DNA of 23,023 nt, taken from positions 1 through 23,023 of the forward strand of contig JAUIFJ010000045.1 of NCBI GenBank assembly GCA_030429345.1. Reading direction: 5' to 3'. This document shows positions 9,029-15,277 of the stretch, piece by piece (position 1 is the stretch's first letter; each line of letters opens with the position of its first letter). This stretch comes from a bacterium. GTDB taxonomy: Bacteria; CAIWAD01. A program made the position numbers and the translations under genes. The notes under the pieces were generated by a model. It searched no databases. It saw nothing but the letters and a program-made list of their open reading frames with translations, and was not told the origin of the DNA.

Positions 9029-9310
9029 TCAACCCTTCTTGGGCAGGATCATCTCCACTTCGGAATGCGGACGCGGGATCACATGGACGGAAACGACCTC
9101 GCCCACCTTTTCGGCCGCCGTGGCGCCCGCGTCGGTGGCGGCCTTGACCGCGCCCACGTCTCCACGGACCATTACCGTGACATAGCCTCCGCCGATCTGT
9201 TCGCGGCCGATCAATTCGACCTTGGCCGCTTTCACCATGGCATCGGCAGCCTCGACGGCGCCGACCAGGCCCCGGGTCTCCACCATGCCAAGGGCTTCGA
9301 GTGTGGTCAT
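9029..9310 (-). CDS. Canonical hexameric BMC shell protein (PduA/EutM/CcmK-like)
   Basis: 93 residues, the usual length of a single-BMC-domain (BMC-H) shell protein that assembles as hexameric tiles of a bacterial microcompartment facet. Recognisable motifs are [20 protein letters not shown] at the N-terminus, [20 protein letters not shown] around the central pore loop (GGG), and [15 protein letters not shown] near the C-terminus. ATG 9310 is supported by a perfect AGGAGG at a spacing of five bases, consistent with strong expression. No signature enzymes, pentameric vertex protein or aldehyde dehydrogenase lie nearby, so the cargo cannot be told. The preceding 118 bases probably contain its promoter, but no box is convincing. 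Confidence 0.95.
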   Translation of the reverse strand: MTTLEALGMVETRGLVGAVEAADAMVKAAKVELIGREQIGGGYVTVMVRGDVGAVKAATDAGATAAEKVGEVVSVHVIPRPHSEVEMILPKKG

Positions 9311-9315
9311 CCTGT

Positions 9316-9321
9316 CCTCCT
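9316..9321 (-). promoter_or_regulatory. Strong ribosome binding site of the shell protein gene
   Basis: The minus strand reads AGGAGG five bases before ATG 9310, a perfect Shine-Dalgarno match. It fixes the start and contrasts with the weak site of the second BMC gene. Confidence 0.85.
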
Positions 9322-9428
9322 GTAGACGCTGGAATCGGGTGGAACGAACCGAACGGCCGCTCGGGGCCGTGTCATACAGGCACGGTCACTTCCCGAAAGC
9401 CCGAATTTCGTTCATTCGCCTGCGCTTG

Positions 9429-10157
9429 TCAATCGGAGGGCGCGCCGTTGCGGGAGACCAGCGGATTCTCGGCGGAAGGACGATCCCCGTAGCGCTTGCG
9501 GAAGACCTCGACCACCTCGTCGACCTCGTCGCAGACGCTGAAGAGGTCCAGGTCGTTCTCGCTGATCAGTCCCTGCTTGAGCAGCCGGCTGCGCATCCAG
9601 TCCACCAGCGGCGACCAGAAGGAGCTGTCATAGAAGACCACCGGCACCGCCTCGATCTTCTGGGTCTGGATCAGGGTCAGCACCTCGAAGAGTTCGTCCA
9701 GCGTGCCGAAGCCGCCGGGCATCATCACGAAGCCGGCGCTGAACTTGACGAACATGACCTTGCGCACGAAGAAGTAGCGGAAATCGACCACGGTGTCGAG
9801 AAAAGGATTGGCATGCTGTTCGTGGGGCAGCTCGATGTTGACGCCGATGCTTTCGGCGGGGCTCTCGTAGCTCCCCTTGCTGGCCGCCTCCATGATGCCC
9901 GGCCCGCCTCCGGTGATCAGGCTGAAGCCCAGTTCTCCCAGGGCGCGGCCGATTTCCGTGGCGGCCTTGTAGTGCTCGTTCTCCGGCTTGGTCCGGGCGC
10001 TGCCGAAGACGGCAATCGCCCGTTCCACATGCCACAGGCTTTCAAAGCCGTCGACGAACTCGCTCATGATGCGGAAAATGCGCCAGGTCTCGTTGCTGCG
10101 CCGCCCGTGGAAGAGGGGGGAGTTCAGCTTTTCGGTATGATCTCGGAAAGGTTTCAA
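9429..10157 (-). CDS. LOG-family Rossmann-fold nucleotide-binding protein (TIGR00730 type)
   Basis: About 242 residues from TTG 10157; a GTG at 10187 would add ten residues but has no ribosome site. The family signature is present: GGGPGIMEA followed by PGGFGTLDELFEVLTLIQ, the PGGxGTxxE motif that in LOG/YgdH-like proteins binds AMP-type substrates and carries the catalytic Glu of cytokinin riboside 5'-monophosphate phosphoribohydrolases. The N-terminal NETWRIFRIMSEFVDGFE stretch is typical of a bacterial subgroup often misnamed lysine decarboxylase. The exact substrate is unknown. It lies 73 bases downstream of the receiver gene on the same strand with no clear terminator between them, so read-through from the signalling operon is possible. 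Confidence 0.88.
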   Translation of the reverse strand: MKPFRDHTEKLNSPLFHGRRSNETWRIFRIMSEFVDGFESLWHVERAIAVFGSARTKPENEHYKAATEIGRALGELGFSLITGGGPGIMEAASKGSYESPAESIGVNIELPHEQHANPFLDTVVDFRYFFVRKVMFVKFSAGFVMMPGGFGTLDELFEVLTLIQTQKIEAVPVVFYDSSFWSPLVDWMRSRLLKQGLISENDLDLFSVCDEVDEVVEVFRKRYGDRPSAENPLVSRNGAPSD

Positions 10158-10162
10158 AGGTT

Positions 10163-10167
10163 CTCCC
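10163..10167 (-). promoter_or_regulatory. Ribosome binding site favouring a TTG start for the LOG gene
   Basis: The minus strand reads GGGAG, then AACCT, then TTG AAA CCT. This five-base spacing supports TTG 10157 over GTG 10187, which is preceded only by GC-rich sequence without a purine tract. Confidence 0.55.
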
Positions 10168-10230
10168 GCAGGGATGGAGCGCTGCACCGCGCAGCGCGAA
10201 ATGGACCCGTATAGGACTGGGAAAGCGGGC

Positions 10231-10599
10231 TCAGTGTTCCAGGCAGCTGTCGACCAGCCGTTTCAGGTAGGCGAAATCCCAGGGCTTGCGAATGAAATCC
10301 GTCGCCCCGGCCAGGACCAGGTCGCGGGCGATCTCCTCTTCGTCATAGGCCGTGATGATGATCACCGGAGTGCGATGATCCGAGCTGCGCAGACTCTTGA
10401 TCACCTGCAGCCCGTTGAGCCGCGGCATGTAGAAGTCCAGGAAAACCAGGTCCGGCTTCCAGTCCTCGACCGCCTGCAGGCCCTCTTCCCCGTTGGCCGC
10501 GCCCTGGCACTGGTGTCCTTCGCCCTCGAGGAAGTCGATCAGGGTGTTGCGAACGGCATCCTCGTCGTCGATGACAAGGATGCGGGCACCTTCGTTCAT
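10231..10599 (-). CDS. Stand-alone response-regulator receiver protein (CheY-like) A
   Basis: 122 residues forming one receiver domain and nothing else. Conserved positions are all present: acidic pocket Asp11/Asp12, phosphoacceptor Asp55 in VFLDFYMP, Thr83 in IIITAY, and Lys105 in FIRKPWD. A single-domain receiver acts by protein contact or as a phosphorelay intermediate, not by DNA binding. ATG 10599 has a strong AAGGAG site four bases upstream and overlaps the previous stop (ATGA), so translation is probably coupled to receiver B. No cognate kinase is encoded within its own operon, since the sensor upstream lacks catalytic parts. Confidence 0.93.
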   Translation of the reverse strand: MNEGARILVIDDEDAVRNTLIDFLEGEGHQCQGAANGEEGLQAVEDWKPDLVFLDFYMPRLNGLQVIKSLRSSDHRTPVIIITAYDEEEIARDLVLAGATDFIRKPWDFAYLKRLVDSCLEH

Positions 10600-11006
10600 T
10601 GCGTCTCCTTTTCAGCGGGGAAAATCCGCTTCAGGACCTCTTGCATCCGTTCCGGCTTGAAGGGCTTGAACACGGTCTCGGCCACTCCATGGGATTCTAG
10701 GATCGGCAGATAGTCCTCGCCGATGAAGCCGCTGATCACCACGATGCGCAAGTCCTCGTCGTCCTTGCGAATGCGCTGGATCAGTTCGGTGCCGCTCATG
10801 ACGGGCATCTGGATGTCCGTGATCAGCAGGTCGGGCCGCTTCTCGCAGTAGGCCTGCCATGCCAGTTCGCCGTTCTCCGCTTCGCGGATCTCCGAGAACC
10901 CGTAGATCCTGAGCCATTCGACCATGATCTCCCGCATGTCGGCAATGTCGTCGACCAGTAGACAGGATTTTCCGGCGACTCCCGGTATCTTCAACTGCGG
11001 ACTCAT
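10596..11006 (-). CDS. Stand-alone response-regulator receiver protein B
   Basis: 136 residues, a single receiver domain with a short N-terminal lead (MSPQLKIPGVAGK) and a charged C-terminal tail. Conserved residues are Asp19/Asp20 (LLVDD), phosphoacceptor Asp64 (LLITDIQMP), Ser92 in the switch position (VVISGF) and Lys114 (VFKPFKP). It is distinct in sequence from receiver A, so this is not a recent duplication. Its ATG overlaps the stop of the sensor gene by four bases (ATGA), and its own stop overlaps the start of receiver A in the same way. Together these indicate one polycistronic message and likely equal expression. Confidence 0.93.
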   Translation of the reverse strand: MSPQLKIPGVAGKSCLLVDDIADMREIMVEWLRIYGFSEIREAENGELAWQAYCEKRPDLLITDIQMPVMSGTELIQRIRKDDEDLRIVVISGFIGEDYLPILESHGVAETVFKPFKPERMQEVLKRIFPAEKETQ

Positions 11007-13828
11007 GCACCGCCTTTCCCTTTGCCCCTTGCGCCGCCCTTCCGGACGCTCTTGCGGCTGCTCCGACCTGCTTCCAGGCTTTCGCCCTCGAGGACTTCGC
11101 TGCTTTTCTCCAGATCATACATCAACACATTGGGAATCCCATAGGTCGTGGTGTGGGTGCGCTTGATGGAACGCAGCCTTTCCAGAATCCCCTGGATCCG
11201 TTCCACCTGGGAAGAGATCGCTTCCAGCGACTTTTCCATTCCCTTGCCGCTGCGGTCAGCGGTCTTGACTTCCAGCAGCTCCAGATGCCCCAGGATCACG
11301 CTGAGCGGCGTGTTGATCTGGTCGCTGACTGTGACGGCCAGGCGCTCGACGCCCTTCAGGCGTTCGGACTCGAGGCGCGCCTCCTGCAGCTTGCGCTGTT
11401 CGCTGATGTCCTTGGCCACGCCGATCACGCCCGTGATCCGCCGATCCGCTCCCAGGACCCAGCCCAGGCTGAGCTGCACCGGAATGCGTCGTCCGCGGGA
11501 GCCCTGCAGCTCGGTCTCGATGGTCACGTGGTCGCCCCCTCCGCGCAGGCTGCGGCGCAGCAAGGGGACCAGTTCCCGGGTCTGGGGATAGAGGCTCAGC
11601 GCGCTGCGGCCCAGCAGCTGCTTCTCGTCGACGCCCAGCATGCGGGTGGCACTCTCGTTGGCCAGTGTAATACAGCCCTTGCGGTCGCTGACGATGATCG
11701 CGTCCGAGGTCCCGCGGATCACCTCGCTCAAGAACTCCCTCGCCGCCTCGATCTCGCGGAAGAGGCCGCCGCGCTTGATGGCGCTGGCGGTCTGCAGGCT
11801 GAGCAGGCTGAAGAAGTCCTCTTCCGCCTGCCGCGGGGCGCGCCCCTTCTCCCAGTAGATCAGCAGCAGCGCGACGACGGTCCCGTCCACGCTCAAGGGC
11901 TGCAGCCGGACCGTGATGCCTTCCGGGCCCTCCGGACGAGGCAGCCAATCCGGCAGGCGCTCGTCATCGAGACGCAGCTGGCGCGGCTGCTCGCGGAAGA
12001 CCACGTCGCCCAGCAGGTCGTCCTGCAGCTCCTCGGCGTCCAGTTCGGCGACCGGGGCCTCCAGCTGCAGGCCGCGTTTTTCTATGTGCGGATTCTGCAG
12101 CAGACGGCCCTGTTCCACCCGCCAGAGCAAAGCCGCCTGGGCCTCGCAGAGCTCAGGCGCCTTCCTCAGCAGGAGGGGCAGGAAGTCCTCCCCCGCCGAC
12201 TCGGTGTTCATGTCTCGCAGGAGAGCCAGCAGGCCGCCCAGCTGCTGGGTCTCGCGGCGGGCTTCTCCGAAGTGCCGCGAGTTCTGGATCGCCAGCGAAG
12301 CCTGTGTGACATAGGTCGTCAGCAGGTTCAGCTCCTCGTCCTCGAAGACCCGTTCGCGGTTGTGGCTGTTGACGGTCAGGACGCCGAGAATCTCCTTGCC
12401 CACCAGCAGGGGAGCCATGATGCGGCTCTGCAGATCCTCGTCGGCGTTGGGCAGGAACTGGCGGATGCTGGCCCGGCTGCTCAGCAGCAGGGGCTTGCGC
12501 GTCCGTGCCACAATGCCCTCCGGGCATTCCTCGGCGGTCAGCGAAGGGATCTCCGGTCCCGCCCCGAAGGGCCGCAGAGTCTTCTGATCCGCGCTCAGCA
12601 GGTGGATCTGCGCGCTGTCCGCGTCCATCAGCCGAATGACGTGATGCATCACCGATTCCAGCACCTGCTCGCTCTCCAGCGAACTGGCCAGGTCGGTCGC
12701 CGACTGGAAGAGCACCTCGAAGCGGCGGCTCATTACGCGCAGGCGGTCCGTATTCTTCACCCGGCGCTCGATGGAACGGAAAATGCACAGGAAGCCGGCG
12801 AAGCCCTGGTTCTCGCCGGGGATCGGGGTCGCGTTGATGCTGACGTAGCTGCTGCTGCCGTTCTCGTGGACCAGGCGCATGTCCAGGTCGCGCACCAGGC
12901 GAAGCTCTTCCAGATTGGCCACCAGTTCGTGTATGCCCTCGCTGGCCACCAGCAGCTCGTCGAGGCGATGCCCCTGGGCCCGCATGCGGTCCAGCCCCAG
13001 GAAATGCTCGACCACGTCGCTGGCCAGCAGCACGCGGCGGTCGCTGCCCAGCACCAGGATCAGATCGTCGCTGGCCTTGAGGATTCCGTCCACGAAGCGC
13101 TCGACGCGGCGCAGGTCCTGGGCCTTCTCCTCGAAGCGGGCGCGGGCCTCCTCGCTCAGGCGGGCGTGGCTGATCGCCACCGCCACCTGGTCGGCCAGGA
13201 GCGCCAGCAGGCGCTCGTCCTCGGCGTCGAAGCAGGCCTTGCGGCTGTGTGACAGGTTCAGCACGCCGATCACGGCGCGGTCCAGCTTGAGCGGCGCGCA
13301 GAGCAGGCTGCCGGGGCGGATCTCCTCGCTCAGGTCGTGGTTGAAATGCGGATCCCGCGAGGCGTCCAGGCTGAGCCAGCTGCGGCCGTTGGCCGCCACC
13401 CAGCCGGCGACGCCGCTGCCCAGCGGGATCGGCCGGCCGCGAAGGTCCTGGCGGCCGTCGGCCAGGTCGGCGCCGGCATAGTCCAGCTCCTTCCGTTCCG
13501 GGTCGAGGATCATGATCGAGCAGGCCTCGGCGCCGAAGGCACGGCGCAGGATCAAGGGCAATTCGTTGTAGAGGCTTTCACTGCTGCGAGTGCGGCTGAG
13601 GAAGTCCGTGATCTCGCGACAGAAGGACAGCTGCCGCACCTTGAGACGGAAGGAGGCCACCATGTCGCGCAGGCTGTGCTGGACCGCGTCCATGCGCGCC
13701 TGGCGGGTGCGCGTGTCCCGCTCCATGCGCAGCAGCATGCGTTCCAGTTCGGCCTGGCGCGGATCGTTGCTGTCCAGGGTGTCGAGGAAGCGATCCAGTT
13801 GGCGTGACACATCGCGGAACTCAGCCAT
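11003..13828 (-). CDS. GAF-PAS-GAF-GAF-PAS sensor with degenerate HisKA and no ATPase domain
   Basis: 941 residues, cytoplasmic, with no membrane segments. The order is: N-terminal coiled-coil-like helix (1-80), GAF (about 85-222), PAS (245-355), GAF (375-517), a more divergent GAF (545-685), PAS (697-810), then a HisKA-like dimerisation helix pair (about 820-890) and a basic tail (RSSRKSVRKGGARGKGKGGA). The HisKA-like H-box reads VSDQINTPLSVILGHLELL: the usual HEINNPL is DQINTPL, with Asp836 where the phosphoaccepting His should be. There is no HATPase domain before the stop. It therefore cannot act as a normal kinase and more likely senses ligands, dimerises and recruits the two receivers encoded directly downstream. 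ATG 13828 has a GGAGGAG site and overlaps the HDOD-like gene by eight bases. Confidence 0.9.
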   Translation of the reverse strand: MAEFRDVSRQLDRFLDTLDSNDPRQAELERMLLRMERDTRTRQARMDAVQHSLRDMVASFRLKVRQLSFCREITDFLSRTRSSESLYNELPLILRRAFGAEACSIMILDPERKELDYAGADLADGRQDLRGRPIPLGSGVAGWVAANGRSWLSLDASRDPHFNHDLSEEIRPGSLLCAPLKLDRAVIGVLNLSHSRKACFDAEDERLLALLADQVAVAISHARLSEEARARFEEKAQDLRRVERFVDGILKASDDLILVLGSDRRVLLASDVVEHFLGLDRMRAQGHRLDELLVASEGIHELVANLEELRLVRDLDMRLVHENGSSSYVSINATPIPGENQGFAGFLCIFRSIERRVKNTDRLRVMSRRFEVLFQSATDLASSLESEQVLESVMHHVIRLMDADSAQIHLLSADQKTLRPFGAGPEIPSLTAEECPEGIVARTRKPLLLSSRASIRQFLPNADEDLQSRIMAPLLVGKEILGVLTVNSHNRERVFEDEELNLLTTYVTQASLAIQNSRHFGEARRETQQLGGLLALLRDMNTESAGEDFLPLLLRKAPELCEAQAALLWRVEQGRLLQNPHIEKRGLQLEAPVAELDAEELQDDLLGDVVFREQPRQLRLDDERLPDWLPRPEGPEGITVRLQPLSVDGTVVALLLIYWEKGRAPRQAEEDFFSLLSLQTASAIKRGGLFREIEAAREFLSEVIRGTSDAIIVSDRKGCITLANESATRMLGVDEKQLLGRSALSLYPQTRELVPLLRRSLRGGGDHVTIETELQGSRGRRIPVQLSLGWVLGADRRITGVIGVAKDISEQRKLQEARLESERLKGVERLAVTVSDQINTPLSVILGHLELLEVKTADRSGKGMEKSLEAISSQVERIQGILERLRSIKRTHTTTYGIPNVLMYDLEKSSEVLEGESLEAGRSSRKSVRKGGARGKGKGGA

Positions 13829-14546
13829 TGGGCTCCTCCGCCACGGGATTCTGCATCAGGTGCGGGTGCAGTTCGACCAGCCCCCAGATGCCCGCGCCCA
13901 GTTCGCCGGTATCGCAGCCGCAGGCTCCGCAGAGGATCAGCTGCAGGAGAGCCCGGTTGCGGGCCTCTTCCAGGTCCTGGCAGTCGGCGGGGTCGCGATC
14001 CAGGTGTTGCAGGGATTCGTGCAGGCGCGGACTGAGCGACGCGCCTCCGACGAGCGCTTCCAGTTCCCGGCCCCAGGTGCGCCAGTCTCCCGTTTCGGGG
14101 CGCGGCTGGGTCAGCGAGCGCTGCAGGGGCACCAGTTCGAAAAGGCGGCAGAGACAGCCCAGCAGGGCCGGATCTCCCTGTCCGCTGCTTTCCAGGATGC
14201 GCCGCCGGGCCGCGGCCAGCCGCTGGCGCAGGGAGCGGACCGCTTCGGGCTCCTCGCGCTGGGGAAGCGAATGCAGCAGGCCGGAAAGGTAGGTCCGTCC
14301 CATCTGCTCGCCCAGGCCGTGCCAGGCCATGGCGACGCTCAGCACGGGGCGCTGGCCGGCATAATAGGACGTCGATGCAAGCTGCAGCAGCAGCATGTGA
14401 ATCAAGGGACAGGCTTCCAGATGGTCGAAAAGCTCCTGCTCGCTGAAAGGCCCCTCCAGGCATTGCTGAAGACGAACTCCCGCGGCCGGGGAGATCCCCA
14501 GGCGCGATAGGGCTTCCAGATTTTGCAGGCGATCCAGGAGACTCAT
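13821..14546 (-). CDS. Divergent HDOD-like regulatory protein
   Basis: 241 residues from ATG 14546; a TTG at 14615 would add 23 polar residues without a ribosome site. The first ~110 residues fit the HDOD pattern seen in signalling proteins: a short Pro-containing start (LSRLGISP), then SEQELFDHLEACPLIHMLLL, then LASTSYYAGQRP in place of the usual NSA.Y....P, then an Ala-rich helix ending in a GLG motif. The remainder (about 120-241) is helical with a Cys pair (CGACGCD) near the C-terminus and no domain I recognise. HDOD domains are HD-like folds without metal ligands that take part in signalling. Being first in an operon with a sensor and two receivers supports a regulatory role. The assignment rests on pattern only. 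Confidence 0.6.
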   Translation of the reverse strand: MSLLDRLQNLEALSRLGISPAAGVRLQQCLEGPFSEQELFDHLEACPLIHMLLLQLASTSYYAGQRPVLSVAMAWHGLGEQMGRTYLSGLLHSLPQREEPEAVRSLRQRLAAARRRILESSGQGDPALLGCLCRLFELVPLQRSLTQPRPETGDWRTWGRELEALVGGASLSPRLHESLQHLDRDPADCQDLEEARNRALLQLILCGACGCDTGELGAGIWGLVELHPHLMQNPVAEEPNG

Positions 14547-14780
14547 GGGCCTTCGGTTTCCATGGGATGATCCGGCGGGCTTGGGATTCTCATTAAAGGA
14601 ATTATCAGACTTCAATGGGGCCGACTTTAGCTCGAGAGGGCACAGAACAGCCTTTTTGCTCCCAGATCCTGCCAGACCGTACTGTTCACGCCTCCACGAG
14701 AGGAGGCAGCGAGCACGACGGATGATGGATCATTGTAGGGAAGGGAAAAGGCGAAGCCAACGAGCTTCGGGCGAGGCGGC
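14547..14780. other. Spacer between the tRNA cluster and the HDOD-like operon
   Basis: 234 bases with no gene I can support. It should carry the promoter of the 14546-10231 operon: the minus strand has TTGAAG and GATAAT-like hexamers around 14600-14620, but no pair with good spacing. A 6-bp GCCTCC/GGAGGC hairpin (14690-14707) has no T-tract. Nothing else stands out. Confidence 0.4.
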
Positions 14781-14810
14781 AAAAAGCAGAAAACCCGCAC
14801 GGAGCGGGTT
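14781..14810 (-). terminator. Intrinsic terminator after tRNA-Cys
   Basis: AACCCGC (14792-14798) pairs with GCGGGTT (14804-14810) around a 5-base loop. On the minus strand it is followed by TTCTGCTTTTT. It starts two bases past the tRNA-Cys discriminator and closes the tRNA transcription unit. Confidence 0.85.
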
Positions 14811-14812
14811 GA

Positions 14813-14883
<71 letters not shown>

Positions 14884-14909
14884 AAAAAAAATGTCCGCCG
14901 GAGGCGGAC
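14884..14909 (-). terminator. Terminator-like hairpin between tRNA-Gly and tRNA-Cys
   Basis: On the minus strand GTCCGCC, loop TCC and GGCGGAC form a perfect 7-bp stem (14893-14909). It is followed by an A and then seven to eight T residues (14884-14891), which abut the first base of tRNA-Cys. By shape it is a strong intrinsic terminator. Alternatively it serves as a processing hairpin for the tRNA precursor. Confidence 0.8.
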
Positions 14910-14912
14910 AAG

Positions 14913-14985
14913 AGCGAGAGACGGGGTTCGAACCCGCGACAGCCACATTGGCAACGTGGTACTCTACCAGCTGAGTTACTCTCGC
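14913..14985 (-). tRNA. tRNA-Gly(GCC)
   Basis: A 73-base cloverleaf: acceptor GCGAGAG/CTCTCGC, the AACTCAGCTGGTAGAGTA D-arm, anticodon stem CCACG/TGTGG with loop TTGCCAA (anticodon GCC), and a T-arm with GGTTCGAACCC. The discriminator is U, as expected for tRNA-Gly. CCA is not encoded. Confidence 0.97.
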
Positions 14986-15131
14986 AAAGAGTCGCGATCG
15001 GTCCTTCGTCGTCGACGACGAATATCGTCACGCAGTTGCTTCTCCTTCAGTCTGCCCCGTCGGCGACTCTTGTGAGCCATCCGCCAGGCCAGCACGAAGA
15101 GGAGCAGGAAAATACACCAGATCAGCAGCAT
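14976..15131 (-). CDS. Hypothetical 51-residue single-pass membrane protein between tRNA genes
   Basis: From ATG 15129-15131 the frame gives MLLIWCIFLLLFVLAWRM, a convincing membrane helix. It is followed by a strongly basic, Arg-rich tail (SRRRGRLKEKQL...RRRRRR). The stop lies inside the 5' end of tRNA-Gly. The reading frame continues upstream through tRNA-Ala, but that part is only a translation of the tRNA. The ribosome site is weak (GGA three bases before ATG). I recognise no family. The hydrophobic and then basic composition argues for a real positive-inside membrane peptide, but the position between two tRNAs makes translation of this transcript doubtful. Confidence 0.3.
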   Translation of the reverse strand: MLLIWCIFLLLFVLAWRMAHKSRRRGRLKEKQLRDDIRRRRRRTDRDSLRE

Positions 15132-15150
15132 TTCCAACCAATCCGGGCAG

Positions 15151-15223
15151 TGGAGCATAGCGGGGTCGAACCGCTGACCTCTTGACTGCCAGTCAAGCGC
15201 TCTCCCAACTGAGCTAATGCCCC
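15151..15223 (-). tRNA. tRNA-Ala(GGC)
   Basis: A 73-base cloverleaf: acceptor GGGGCAT/ATGCTCC with one G-U pair, D-arm TAGCTCAGTTGGGAGAGC, anticodon stem CTTGA/TCAAG with loop CTGGCAG (anticodon GGC), and a T-arm containing GGTTCGACCCC. The discriminator is A. CCA is not encoded. It lies 54 bases after the stop of the GGDEF gene with no clear promoter or terminator between them, so the tRNAs may be cut from a longer transcript. Confidence 0.97.
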
Positions 15224-15277
15224 GGCATGGTTGCGGATCAACTCCGCCCAAGACCGATGAAGATGTGATTCCCGATT

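Noticed and set aside
11153-13252. Long plus-strand open frame (699 codons) opposite the GAF/PAS sensor
   Set aside because: Codon-mirrored shadow of a high-GC gene; the Ala/Gln/Val-rich product has no recognisable domain. The same applies to plus-strand frames at 1751-3379, 6543-8105, 15797-18355 and 19376-20641.
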